Below the pieces are notes generated by a model. That model saw only the letters and a list, made by a program, of their open reading frames with translations. It did no database searches and was not told the origin of the DNA. DNA of 64,000 nt, taken from Endobacterium cereale. GTDB taxonomy: Bacteria > Pseudomonadota > Alphaproteobacteria > Rhizobiales > Rhizobiaceae. A program made the position numbers and the translations under genes. Where the stretch lies: the NCBI RefSeq assembly GCF_009617585.1, contig NZ_WIXI01000049.1:124001-188000 (forward strand). Reading direction: 5' to 3'. Positions 15,685 to 24,213 of the stretch are shown piece after piece; within the stretch, counting starts at the first letter, position 1, and every line of letters starts with the position of its first letter.

Positions 15685-17142
15685 ATGATCCATCCGACCC
15701 CGCGCGTCCGTATCGCTCCCTCGCCGACCGGCGAACCCCATGTCGGCACCGCCTATATCGCGCTTTTCAACTACCTCTTTGCCAAAAAGCATGGCGGCGA
15801 GTTCATCCTGCGTATCGAGGATACCGATGCCACCCGCTCGACGCTGGAATTCGAAGAGCGTGTTCTGGATGCCTTAAAATGGACCGGCCTGACATGGGCG
15901 GAAGGCCCGGATGTCGGCGGACCTTACGGCCCGTATCGCCAGTCCGAGCGCAAGGACATGTACCAGCCCTACGCGCAGGACCTGCTCGACAAGGGCCACG
16001 CCTTCCGCTGCTTCTGCACGCCGGAACGTCTGGACGAGATGCGCGAAGGCCAACGCGCCGCCGGCAAGCCGCCGAAATACGATGGTCTCTGCCTGCGCTA
16101 CAGCGCCGAGGAAGTCAGCGCCAAGATGGCAGCCGGCGAAGGCTCCGTCGTGCGCATGAAAATCCCGACCGAAGGCTCGTGCGATTTCACCGACGGTGTT
16201 TACGGCGACGTATCGATCCCGTGGGATTCGGTTGACATGCAGGTGCTCATCAAGGGCGACGGCATGCCGACCTATCACATGGCCAACGTCATCGACGACC
16301 ATCTGATGAAGATCACCCATGTCGCGCGCGGCGAGGAGTGGCTGGCTTCGGTGCCGAAGCACATCCTGCTGTATCGCTACTTCGGCTGGGAAGCGCCGGT
16401 GTGGATGCACCTGTCGCTGATGCGCAATGCCGACAAATCAAAACTGTCGAAGCGCAAGAACCCGACCTCGATCAGCTACTATTCCGCTCTGGGTTACCTG
16501 CCGGAAGCCCTGATGAACTTTTTGGGCCTCTTCTTCGTGCAGATCGCCGAAGGCGAAGAGCTGCTGACCATGGAAGAGCTGATCGGCAAATTCGACCCGG
16601 AAGCGCTGTCCAAGGCCGGTGCGATTTTCGACCTGCAGAAGCTGGACTGGCTGAACGGCCGCTGGCTGCGCGAAAAGCTGTCGCCGGAAGAATTTGTTGC
16701 CCGCACGCTGGAATGGGCGCTGGAAAACCAGCGTCTGACCGAAGGCCTGAAACATTCGCAGAGCCGCATCACCAAGCTCGGTGATCTCCCGAACCTTGCC
16801 GGCTTCCTGCTCGCCGCCGACGTCAATCTGACACCGGCTTCGTTTGCGGGCCTGAAGACATCGCCGGAAGATACGCTGCTGATCATCAACACGGTTCAGG
16901 CCGACATCGAAAAGATGATCGAATGGAACGTCGAAGCCATCGACGCCGAGCTGCGCGCCGTTGCCGACAAGCTGGAGAAGAAGCTGCGCGTCGTCACGCC
17001 GCCGCTGTTCATCGCCATGTCGGGTTCGCAGCGTTCGCTGCCACTGTTCGATAGCATGGCGATCCTTGGCCGTTCGGTCGTGCGCCAGCGTCTGAAGATT
17101 GCGGCCACTGTCGTTTCGTCCATGGTCGGCGACGGCAAGTAA
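15685..17142 (+). CDS. gltX: Glutamyl-tRNA synthetase
   Basis: Class I aminoacyl-tRNA synthetase of 485 residues that charges tRNA-Glu. The HIGH-type motif is SPTGEPHVGTAYIALFNYLFAKK near the N-terminus and the KMSKS-type loop is DKSKLSKRKNP near residue 250, followed by the C-terminal anticodon-binding helical domain. I place the start at 15685 (MIHPTPRVRIAPSPTG), the usual N-terminus. The frame is open upstream to 15634, but with no ribosome binding site. It precedes lysS by 63 bp on the same strand. Confidence 0.97.
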   Translation: MIHPTPRVRIAPSPTGEPHVGTAYIALFNYLFAKKHGGEFILRIEDTDATRSTLEFEERVLDALKWTGLTWAEGPDVGGPYGPYRQSERKDMYQPYAQDLLDKGHAFRCFCTPERLDEMREGQRAAGKPPKYDGLCLRYSAEEVSAKMAAGEGSVVRMKIPTEGSCDFTDGVYGDVSIPWDSVDMQVLIKGDGMPTYHMANVIDDHLMKITHVARGEEWLASVPKHILLYRYFGWEAPVWMHLSLMRNADKSKLSKRKNPTSISYYSALGYLPEALMNFLGLFFVQIAEGEELLTMEELIGKFDPEALSKAGAIFDLQKLDWLNGRWLREKLSPEEFVARTLEWALENQRLTEGLKHSQSRITKLGDLPNLAGFLLAADVNLTPASFAGLKTSPEDTLLIINTVQADIEKMIEWNVEAIDAELRAVADKLEKKLRVVTPPLFIAMSGSQRSLPLFDSMAILGRSVVRQRLKIAATVVSSMVGDGK

Positions 17143-17205
17143 TATCGGGAGCTGCCGGAATCGGCAGCATTCTGCAACGAACACAGCCCTTAAAGGCGAA
17201 AAACC

Positions 17206-18702
17206 ATGACCGACACCAAGACCGAAACCGCCCTCTCCTCCGACGCCACCGAAGTGCGCGCGCAAAAGCTCGCAAAGCTGCGCGAAACCATCGGCGACGT
17301 TTATCCGGCGCATTTCCACCGCACCATCACCAACGCGGAACTGGCGGAAAAATACAAGGACCTCGAGTCCGACGTCGAAACCACCGATGTCGTCACCGTT
17401 GCCGGCCGCGTTTATTCCTCGCGCAACTCGGGCATGTTCATGGACATCCATGACGCCGGCGGAAAGATCCAGATCTTCTCCCACAAGGATGTCACGCCCG
17501 AAGAAGCCCGCAACATGCTGGCGATGATCGATCTCGGCGACATTATCGGCGTTACCGGCATCGTGCGCCGCACCAAGCGTGGCGAGCTGTCGATTAGCGC
17601 TCGCGAAATCACCATGCTGACCAAGTCGCTTCTCCCCATGCCGGAAAAGTGGAACGGCATTGCCGACGTCGAGATCCGCTATCGCAAGCGCCACCTCGAC
17701 ATCATGAGCAACGACGAATCCAAGCTGCGTTTCCAGCAGCGCTCGAAAATCGTTTCGGGCATCCGCCGCTTCATGGAAGAAGACGGTTTTATGGAAGTCG
17801 AAACGCCGATGCTGCATTCGGTTTATGGCGGTGCAACGGCCGATCCGTTCAAGACCCACCACAACACGCTGAAGCAGGACATGTACCTGCGCATCGCGCC
17901 GGAACTTTTCCTGAAGCGCACGCTGGTATCGGGCCTCACCGACAAGGTGTTCGAGGTCAACCGGAATTTCCGCAACGAAGGCGTTTCCACCCGGCACAAT
18001 CCTGAATTCACCATGATGGAATGCTACTGGGCCTATGCCGATTACGAGGACATCATGGACCTCGTGGAGCGCATGTTCGCCGAACTGGCGATGAAAATCC
18101 ACGGCTCCACCGAGTTCATGTACGGCGACAAGGAAATGTCCTTCAAGGGCCCGTTCAAGCGCGTGCCGATGCCTGACGCCGTCAAGGAAGTGACCGGCAT
18201 CGACTTCCTCGCCATGAAGACCGACGAGGAAGCCCGCACCGCCGCCAAGGCTGCCGGTTTCGAAGTCGAGAAGGACTGGACCTGGGGCGAATGCCTCGCC
18301 TTCATCTTCGAAGAGAAGGTCGAAGGCACGCTGATCCAGCCGAGCCACGTCACCCATTTCCCGAAGGACATTTCGCCCTTCGCCAAGGAAGTGCCGGGCG
18401 AACCGCGCCTCGTCGAACGTTTCGAAACCTATTGCAATGCCTGGGAACTGGGCAATGCCTTCTCCGAACTGAATGACCCGGAAGAACAGCGCAAGCGCAT
18501 GGTCGAGCAGCTGGAACAGGCCCACGCCCGCGGCGAAAAGGACAAGCAGCTGGACGACGAGTTTCTGGACGCGATCGATCAGGGCATGCCGCCGGCCGGT
18601 GGCCTCGGCATCGGCGTCGACCGCCTGACCATGCTCCTGACAAACGCCCCGTCGATCCGCGACGTCATTCTCTTCCCGGCCCGCAAGGCCAAGGCAGACT
18701 GA
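17206..18702 (+). CDS. lysS: Lysyl-tRNA synthetase, class II
   Basis: 498 residues. An N-terminal OB-fold anticodon domain (VVTVAGRVYSSRNSGMFMDIHDAGGKIQIF) is followed by the class II catalytic core with motif 2 (FEVNRNFRNEGVSTRHNPEFTM) and motif 3 (GLGIGVDRLTMLL). It charges tRNA-Lys. The ribosome binding site AAAGGCGAAAAACC precedes the ATG. It is likely co-transcribed with gltX. Confidence 0.96.
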   Translation: MTDTKTETALSSDATEVRAQKLAKLRETIGDVYPAHFHRTITNAELAEKYKDLESDVETTDVVTVAGRVYSSRNSGMFMDIHDAGGKIQIFSHKDVTPEEARNMLAMIDLGDIIGVTGIVRRTKRGELSISAREITMLTKSLLPMPEKWNGIADVEIRYRKRHLDIMSNDESKLRFQQRSKIVSGIRRFMEEDGFMEVETPMLHSVYGGATADPFKTHHNTLKQDMYLRIAPELFLKRTLVSGLTDKVFEVNRNFRNEGVSTRHNPEFTMMECYWAYADYEDIMDLVERMFAELAMKIHGSTEFMYGDKEMSFKGPFKRVPMPDAVKEVTGIDFLAMKTDEEARTAAKAAGFEVEKDWTWGECLAFIFEEKVEGTLIQPSHVTHFPKDISPFAKEVPGEPRLVERFETYCNAWELGNAFSELNDPEEQRKRMVEQLEQAHARGEKDKQLDDEFLDAIDQGMPPAGGLGIGVDRLTMLLTNAPSIRDVILFPARKAKAD

Positions 18703-18800
18703 TTGCTATCGGAGCGCGCATCGCAAGGTGCGCGCCAATGGTTCAAACGAAAACTGCGCAGCTGAGAGTCAGCGGCGCCGTTTTGGTTTGATGGTATTTC

Positions 18801-18884
18801 GTCATCCTCGGGCTCGTCCCGCGGATCTAATCACGTCAAAAACATCAGGCAATTGCAGATCCTCGGGTCAAGCCCGAGGACGAC
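18801..18884. repeat. Palindromic intergenic repeat, copy 2
   Basis: GTCATCCTCGGGCTCGTCCC...GATCT and AGATCCTCGGGTCAAGCCCGAGGACGAC are inverted arms around an unrelated 26-bp core. It is the same element as at 12238-12321, here between the convergent lysS and the His-rich protein gene, where it may act as a transcription end. Confidence 0.8.
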
Positions 18885-18894
18885 GGTGGAGAGC

Positions 18895-19833
18895 TTAATG
18901 CCCCGCCGGTTCGGTCACCTTTGGCTCAGCCGCCTTGGCCTCATGTCCAGTATCTTCGGCCGGATGATCTCCGGCTGCAGCAGTCGTTCCTGCATCAATC
19001 GCAGGCGCCTCTTCCGTCTTGTCACCAAAAAACATGCCGGTGATGGAGCTGAGAAAACCTTTTTCCTGCGGGGTCGAGGCAACCACCTCGCCGCCATCAG
19101 GCGTGCCGTGTGCATCGGCAGCCGGAGCATCATGGGCCTCTGCCGGTGCGGCATCGTGGCCTTCGGCGGCCGGCTTTTCGCCGTGGCCAGCAGCCTCGCC
19201 GCCACCATGGCCACCTTCGGACCCCTTGGCTTTGCCGGCGCCGCCGTGACCACCTTCCGGCGTCGCGACAATCGGTTCGATGCAATCTTCGAAATCCGTC
19301 AGGCTTGCCGCCATGCCGTCAATGTCTTCATAGGGCAGATCGACGCGCATGCCGTAATACTGGCCGGTCGCATCGGCAGTGCCATCGAGATAAAAGGCCG
19401 CCAGCGGATGGTTCATCACCCCATCCGGCACTTTTGCAGGATCGGGCGTATAGATGACCTGCGCACCGATGGCACGGCCGCGCATGGCGGCGCGGTCGGT
19501 CGGACCGGCCTTGTCGAGAATGGCGATCTGCACGAGATCGGCCTTTTCGGATTCTTGCACCGCCTTGGCGACACGTACAGCGGTGCGTACCCGCGCCGGA
19601 CCATCACCCGTGTCGGCGACGACATATTTGCGCACCCAATATTGATGATCGCGCTTGATCTTCACCGTCTGAACGGTGGAACAGGTAAGCCCGTTAAGAC
19701 TTGCGGATGAGGAACCTAGCAATCCGGCATGGCTGACGTAAAGCGCTGCCGCGCCGCTGCCACCGCCGAAAACGACGATGCCGCCGAGGATCAGGGCAAG
19801 CTTGCGCGAGAGCCGGATCTTGATGCCTTTCAC
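18895..19833 (-). CDS. Membrane-anchored protein with His-rich C-terminal tail, function unknown
   Basis: 312 residues from a GTG start (no ATG is available near the N-terminus). One N-terminal membrane segment (LALILGGIVVFGGGSGAAALYVS, residues 11-33) is followed by a soluble periplasmic domain (about 45-205, containing KIKRDHQYWVRKYVV and MRVDLPYEDIDGMAASLTDFEDCI), then a low-complexity Ala/Gly/Glu tail (about 210-312) with some 14 histidines in motifs such as GGHGGG and EGHD. It faces sitABCD divergently. His-rich tails often bind Zn, Ni or Mn, so a metal-buffering role beside the metal importer is a reasonable guess but unproven. I do not recognise the folded domain. Confidence 0.8.
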   Translation of the reverse strand: MKGIKIRLSRKLALILGGIVVFGGGSGAAALYVSHAGLLGSSSASLNGLTCSTVQTVKIKRDHQYWVRKYVVADTGDGPARVRTAVRVAKAVQESEKADLVQIAILDKAGPTDRAAMRGRAIGAQVIYTPDPAKVPDGVMNHPLAAFYLDGTADATGQYYGMRVDLPYEDIDGMAASLTDFEDCIEPIVATPEGGHGGAGKAKGSEGGHGGGEAAGHGEKPAAEGHDAAPAEAHDAPAADAHGTPDGGEVVASTPQEKGFLSSITGMFFGDKTEEAPAIDAGTTAAAGDHPAEDTGHEAKAAEPKVTEPAGH

Positions 19834-20105
19834 GTACCAAGCCCCGGCATGGTCTACCCCGATTTACTCACTACACATCTGGAATACTGAGCCGATACTC
19901 ACTCATTCCTATTGAGGAACCTTTAATTCACTAATGTTTTCCACGCGAAAATGATGCCAATATTGGTTGCATCCGTACCAGAACGAACCAGACGGCTGTG
20001 CGCTTGAATGTTTCGGCCAGCTTTTATCGCGCTCCATCTCCCGTATCGTCGGCCGGAGGGTTATCGACGATGAGCCCGCAACCGGACACATCATCGCGAT
20101 CTTGT

Positions 20106-20179
20106 TGCGAATGATTTGCAATAGCATTGACAGCGTCAAAATCTGCGCTAGTCTCTAATGCAAATGACTTGCAACAGCA
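20106..20179 (+). promoter_or_regulatory. sitABCD promoter flanked by two 21-bp metal-regulator boxes
   Basis: TTGACA (20127-20132) and TAGTCT (20149-20154) are 16 nt apart. Near-identical direct copies of TGCRAATGAYTTGCAAYAGC (plus a final A) lie at 20106-20126, abutting the -35, and at 20159-20179, over the start site (18 of 21 identical). In rhizobia sit genes are repressed by the Fur-family protein Mur, so these are probably its sites. The rest of the gap from 19834 to 20105 shows no gene. Confidence 0.72.
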
Positions 20180-20191
20180 GAAACGGTTTCC

Positions 20192-21091
20192 ATGTCCCTT
20201 TTGAGAATTGCATGCCTTGTTACCGGCCTTCTCGCCCTGCCCTTAGCCGCGCAGGCCCAGAGCCCATCGGGAGAGAAGCCAAAAGTCGTCACCACCTTCA
20301 CCATCATTGCCGATATGGCCAAGAACGTTGCCGGTGATGCCGCAACCGTTGAAAGCATCACCAAGCCGGGTGCCGAGATCCACAATTACCAGCCGACGCC
20401 ACGCGACCTTCTGCGCGCCCGCGATGCCGATCTGGTCCTGCGCAACGGTCTCAATCTCGAACTCTGGTTCGAACGGTTCCTGAAAAACCTCGGCGACGTG
20501 CCGAGCATCACGGTTTCGGATGGCGTCACCCCGATGGCGATTGCCGGCGGCGCCTATCAGGGCAAACCCAACCCGCATTCCTGGATGTCACCGGATAATG
20601 CGCTGATCTATGTCGAGAACATTCGCAAGGGTCTGGCGCAGGTCGATCCGGCCCACGCAGATGTCTACGCCGCCAATGCCAAAACCTATTCGGACAAGAT
20701 CCGCGCGCTCAGCCAGCCGATCCGCGAGGAACTGCAAAAGCTGCCGGAGAACAAACGCTGGCTGGTGACGAGCGAAGGCGCATTCTCCTATCTCGCCCGC
20801 GATTTCGGCCTGAAGGAACTCTATCTCTGGCCCGTCAATGCCGACAGTCAGGGCACACCGCAACAGGTGCGCGCCGTCATCGACGCCATGCGCGAACACG
20901 GTGTGAAGGTGATCTTTTCGGAAAGCACCGTCTCCGACAAGCCGGCCAGACAAGTAGCCTCCGAAACGGGTGCTGCTTATGGCGGCGTGCTTTACGTGGA
21001 CTCGCTTTCGGAAGCCGATGGCCCGGTCCCGACCTATCTCGATCTTCTGCGCGTCACCTCGGAAACCATTGCAAAGGGTTTGGCACAATGA
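20192..21091 (+). CDS. sitA: Manganese/iron ABC transporter periplasmic binding protein
   Basis: 299-residue cluster A-I (ZinT/TroA-fold) metal-binding protein with a clear signal peptide (LLRIACLVTGLLALPLAAQAQ). The metal ligands expected for the family are visible: His in AEIHNYQPTPRDL, His in KPNPHSWMSPDN, Glu in IFSESTVSDKPARQVA, and a later Asp (YVDSLS). There is no His-rich loop, which argues for Mn/Fe rather than a ZnuA-type Zn protein. It is the first gene of a four-gene operon; the stop overlaps the sitB start. Confidence 0.93.
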   Translation: MSLLRIACLVTGLLALPLAAQAQSPSGEKPKVVTTFTIIADMAKNVAGDAATVESITKPGAEIHNYQPTPRDLLRARDADLVLRNGLNLELWFERFLKNLGDVPSITVSDGVTPMAIAGGAYQGKPNPHSWMSPDNALIYVENIRKGLAQVDPAHADVYAANAKTYSDKIRALSQPIREELQKLPENKRWLVTSEGAFSYLARDFGLKELYLWPVNADSQGTPQQVRAVIDAMREHGVKVIFSESTVSDKPARQVASETGAAYGGVLYVDSLSEADGPVPTYLDLLRVTSETIAKGLAQ

Positions 21092-21981
21092 TGATGGGCA
21101 GCGTCAAACCGGTCGCTACCGGTATCAAACTCGACAATGTCAGCGTCGCCTATCGCAATGGTCACACGGCGCTGAAACATGCCAGTTTTGAGGTGCCGAA
21201 GGGCACGATCACCGCACTTGTCGGTGTCAACGGTGCCGGTAAATCCACCCTCTTCAAGGCGATCATGGGCTTTGTCTCGGTCAACGAGGGCACGGTCGAA
21301 ATCCTCGGGCTTCCGGCCCGCGAGGCGCTGAAAAAGAACCTCGTCGCTTATGTGCCGCAGTCGGAAGAAGTCGATTGGGATTTTCCGGTGCTCGTTGAAG
21401 ACGTGGTGATGATGGGCCGCTACGGCCATATGAATTTTCTCCGCATCCCTTCCCGCCGTGACCATGACATGGTGACGCAAGCGCTGAAGCGCGTGAACAT
21501 GGAGGAATACCGCAAGCGCCAGATCGGCGAGCTTTCCGGGGGCCAGCGCAAACGTGTGTTTCTCGCCCGCGCACTTGCACAGGAAGGTCAGGTCATCCTG
21601 CTCGACGAACCCTTTACAGGTGTCGACGTGACGACCGAAGAACAGATTATCACGCTGTTGAAGGCGCTGCGCGACGAAGGTCGCGTGATGCTGGTGTCCA
21701 CCCACAATCTCGGCAGCGTGCCGGACTTTTGCGACCGCACCGTCTTCGTGAAAGGCACCGTGCTCGCCTACGGCAAAACCGAGGACACATTCAACGAAGC
21801 CAACCTCGAAAAGGCTTTTGGCGGCGTGTTGCGCCATTTCATTCTCGGCGGCCGCGACCTGCATGACGACGAGGACCCGCGCCACGTCAAGGTTTTCACC
21901 GACGACGAACGCCCTTACGTCACCTATGGCAACGGCAAAGAGAAGCAAACGGAGGCTCAAAATGCTCCAGACGCTTCTTGA
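21088..21981 (+). CDS. sitB: Manganese/iron ABC transporter ATP-binding protein
   Basis: 297 residues with Walker A GVNGAGKST, signature LSGGQRKRVFLARAL, Walker B VILLDEPFTGVD and the H-loop STHNLG. It powers metal import through SitC/SitD. There are three consecutive ATG codons at 21088-21096, so the exact start is open. The gene overlaps the sitA stop (ATGA) and runs 20 bp into sitC. The C-terminal 40 residues are charged and extend past the usual NBD. Confidence 0.93.
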   Translation: MMMGSVKPVATGIKLDNVSVAYRNGHTALKHASFEVPKGTITALVGVNGAGKSTLFKAIMGFVSVNEGTVEILGLPAREALKKNLVAYVPQSEEVDWDFPVLVEDVVMMGRYGHMNFLRIPSRRDHDMVTQALKRVNMEEYRKRQIGELSGGQRKRVFLARALAQEGQVILLDEPFTGVDVTTEEQIITLLKALRDEGRVMLVSTHNLGSVPDFCDRTVFVKGTVLAYGKTEDTFNEANLEKAFGGVLRHFILGGRDLHDDEDPRHVKVFTDDERPYVTYGNGKEKQTEAQNAPDAS

Positions 21982-22849
21982 ACCTTTTACCTATGGCTAC
22001 ATGCTCAACGCCATCTGGGTCTCCGCCCTTGTCGGCGGCGTCTGCGGTTTTCTCTCCGCCTACCTGATGCTGAAAGGCTGGTCGCTGATCGGTGATGCAC
22101 TGTCCCACTCGATCGTTCCCGGCGTCGCCGGCGCCTTCATGCTCGGCCTGCCCTTCTCCATCGGCGCCTTTCTCTCCGGCGGTCTTGCAGCACTTGCCAT
22201 GCTCTTCCTCAACCAGCGCACCCGCCTCAAGGAAGACGCGATCATCGGCCTGATCTTCACCTCCTTCTTTGGCCTAGGCCTGTTCATGGTGTCCCTGTCG
22301 CCGACCTCCGTCGATATCCAGACCATCGTCATGGGCAATGTTCTCGCCATCTCTCCCGGCGATACGCTGCAACTGGTCATCATAGGCACGGTCAGTCTCG
22401 CCGTGCTGGCGCTGAAATGGAAAGACCTGATGGTCACCTTTTTCGATGAAAACCACGCCCGCACCATCGGACTGAAACCCGATGTGCTGAAAGTGGTGTT
22501 CTTCGCTCTGCTGGCCGCCTCCACCGTCGCCGCCATGCAGACCGTCGGCGCCTTTCTCGTCGTCGCCATGGTCGTCACACCCGGTGCCACCGCCTATCTG
22601 CTGACCGACCGTTTTCAGCGCGTCATCCTGATGGCGCTCGCCATCGGCGCCGGCACCAGCTTTCTCGGCGCATACCTCTCCTATTTCCTCGATGGCGCCA
22701 CCGGTGGCATCATCGTCGTCGCCCAGACCCTCATCTTCCTCACTGCCTTTGTGTTCGCCCCCAAACACGGCATGCTTGCCTCGCGTCGCCGCCTGAAAGC
22801 CTCGTTGCGAGACGCCGACCCGGAAAACATGTCGGAGACAGCCGCATGA
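21962..22849 (+). CDS. sitC: Manganese/iron ABC transporter permease
   Basis: 295-residue ABC-3 family permease with about 8 membrane helices. The family segments are LSAYLMLKGWSLIGDALSHSIVPGVAGAF and AAMQTVGAFLVVAMVVTPGATAYLLTDRF. The ATG at 21962 has GGAGG 7 nt upstream inside sitB; the longer frame starting at 21818 is a shadow of sitB. It pairs with SitD to form the channel. Confidence 0.93.
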   Translation: MLQTLLEPFTYGYMLNAIWVSALVGGVCGFLSAYLMLKGWSLIGDALSHSIVPGVAGAFMLGLPFSIGAFLSGGLAALAMLFLNQRTRLKEDAIIGLIFTSFFGLGLFMVSLSPTSVDIQTIVMGNVLAISPGDTLQLVIIGTVSLAVLALKWKDLMVTFFDENHARTIGLKPDVLKVVFFALLAASTVAAMQTVGAFLVVAMVVTPGATAYLLTDRFQRVILMALAIGAGTSFLGAYLSYFLDGATGGIIVVAQTLIFLTAFVFAPKHGMLASRRRLKASLRDADPENMSETAA

Positions 22850-23682
22850 GCGACACGATCGACCTTCTCCTCTTCCCGTTCCAGATCGATTTCATGCGCA
22901 CCGCCTTTGCGGTGACCATGATGATCGCGCTGCCGATGGCCATCCTCTCCTGTTTTCTGGTGCTGAAGGGCTGGTCGCTGATGGGCGATGCGGTCAGCCA
23001 TGCCGTGCTGCCGGGTGTGGTCATTGCCTATATTCTGGCGATCCCGCTTTCCATCGGCGCTTTCGTCGCCGGCATGGTCTGTGCACTGGCAACGGGTTTC
23101 CTCAAGGAAAACAGCCGCATCAAGGAAGACACCGTGCTCGGCATCGTCTTCTCCGGCATGTTCGGCCTGGGCCTGGTGCTTCACGTCAAGGTTCAGGCCG
23201 ATGTGCATCTCGACCACATCCTGTTCGGCGACATGCTCGGAATCCTGCCCTCCGACCTCATCGAAACCACGCTGATCGCCATCGCCTCGACCATCTTCCT
23301 GCTGATTTTTCGCAAGGACCTGCTCGTCCACGCCTTCGACGAACAGCACGCAAAAGCCATCGGCCTGCCGACGCGTATCCTGCATTACGGCCTGCTCGCC
23401 GTGCTGTCACTGACTGTGGTTGGCGCCCTGAAGGCAATCGGCATCATCCTCTCGGTCGCTCTTCTCGTCGCACCCGGCGCCATCGCTTTCCTGCTGACCC
23501 GCCGTTTCACCACAATGATGATCACGGCAGTGGCGGTCGCACTCGGCTGCTCGCTCGGCGGCATCTACCTCGCCTTTTTCCTCGACAGCGCCCCCGCCCC
23601 CACCATCGTGCTGCTGATGACGACCGTGTTCATTCTGGCCTTCATCCGCACCATGCTGCAAACCCGGCGCGCTGCGGTATGA
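22846..23682 (+). CDS. sitD: Manganese/iron ABC transporter permease
   Basis: 278-residue ABC-3 permease homologous to SitC (LKGWSLMGDAVSHAVLPGVVIAYI, VGALKAIGIILSVALLVAPGAIAFLLTRRF). The start overlaps the sitC stop by 4 bp (ATGA). Two permeases in one operon distinguish SitABCD from the three-gene ZnuABC system. Its stop codon lies within the first bases of a long perfect palindrome. Confidence 0.93.
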   Translation: MSDTIDLLLFPFQIDFMRTAFAVTMMIALPMAILSCFLVLKGWSLMGDAVSHAVLPGVVIAYILAIPLSIGAFVAGMVCALATGFLKENSRIKEDTVLGIVFSGMFGLGLVLHVKVQADVHLDHILFGDMLGILPSDLIETTLIAIASTIFLLIFRKDLLVHAFDEQHAKAIGLPTRILHYGLLAVLSLTVVGALKAIGIILSVALLVAPGAIAFLLTRRFTTMMITAVAVALGCSLGGIYLAFFLDSAPAPTIVLLMTTVFILAFIRTMLQTRRAAV

Positions 23683-23714
23683 AAGACAAGCGGGCATATG
23701 CCCGCTTGTCTTTC
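23681..23714 (+). terminator. Perfect 34-bp palindrome ending the sit operon
   Basis: GAAAGACAAGCGGGCAT is followed by its exact complement, ending TTTC. As a hairpin it would end the sitD transcript. Its core GGGCATATGCCC also resembles the MarR-gene palindromes at 23724 and 24161, so it may double as a regulator site. Confidence 0.75.
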
Positions 23715-23723
23715 ATCAGATCC

Positions 23724-23735
23724 GGGTATATACCC
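23724..23735 (+). promoter_or_regulatory. Palindromic operator at the marR-family gene
   Basis: GGGTATATACCC is a perfect 12-bp palindrome ending 6 nt before the MarR start codon, which leaves no room for a Shine-Dalgarno sequence. It is probably the autoregulatory MarR site and may overlap the start of transcription. Confidence 0.6.
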
Positions 23736-23741
23736 TGAAAA

Positions 23742-24143
23742 ATGTCGAACGATACATGCCACTGTGTTCTGCTGCGCAAGGCCGCCCGCAAGGTCTCGTC
23801 CTATTACGACGAGGCCCTTGCGCCGCTTGGCATCAATATCGGCCAGTTCAGCATGCTTCGAAACATCCGCCGCACGGAACCGGTATCGCTTACCGATCTG
23901 TCGCACCGGCTGGAACTCGACCGCTCGACGGTCGGGCGCAATGCGAAAGTGCTGGCTCGCATGCAGCTGATCAAGATCGGCCATGGCGAGGACCAGCGCG
24001 AAGCCGTGCTGACCATCGCGACAAAAGGCCATGACATTCTGGAAAAAGGCGCACCGCTCTGGGATGGCGTTCAGGACGATATCGATGCCCGCCTCGGCGA
24101 AGACAAAGCAAGGCAATTGCAGGAACTGCTGACCACGCTCTGA
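23742..24143 (+). CDS. MarR-family transcriptional regulator
   Basis: 133 residues with a winged helix (VSLTDLSHRLELDRSTVGRNAKVLARMQLIKIGHGEDQREAVLTIATKG, about 50-100) and flanking dimerisation helices. The N-terminus has a CxC motif (residues 6 and 8: TCHCVLLRKAARKVSSYYDEAL), possible redox or metal-sensing cysteines. It sits directly upstream of an MFS transporter on the same strand, the usual arrangement of a MarR repressor and its efflux target. Both genes are preceded by similar GGGnAnATnCCC palindromes. Confidence 0.9.
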   Translation: MSNDTCHCVLLRKAARKVSSYYDEALAPLGINIGQFSMLRNIRRTEPVSLTDLSHRLELDRSTVGRNAKVLARMQLIKIGHGEDQREAVLTIATKGHDILEKGAPLWDGVQDDIDARLGEDKARQLQELLTTL

Positions 24144-24158
24144 TTTTTCAAACCATAT

Positions 24159-24178
24159 GCGGGCAGATACCCGCTTTT
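24159..24178 (+). promoter_or_regulatory. Imperfect palindrome and TTTT between marR and MFS gene (terminator and/or operator)
   Basis: GCGGG-CAGATA-CCCGC followed by TTTT looks like a weak terminator for the MarR gene. The inner GGGCAGATACCC matches the upstream operator GGGTATATACCC at 10 of 12 positions, so it may equally be the MarR site of the transporter promoter. Confidence 0.55.
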
Positions 24179-24213
24179 AACGCAAGGCCCACGGCCATGA
24201 AGGGGAAGACCGC

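Noticed and set aside
16438..18525. 695-codon open frame on the minus strand opposite gltX and lysS
   Set aside because: It spans the antisense of two certain synthetase genes. The length comes from high-GC codon bias, not coding.
19916..19940. Possible EcfG promoter GGAAC-N16 upstream of sitA
   Set aside because: The -10 position reads TTTT instead of CGTT, and it lies about 250 bp from sitA, which has a better sigma-70-type promoter.
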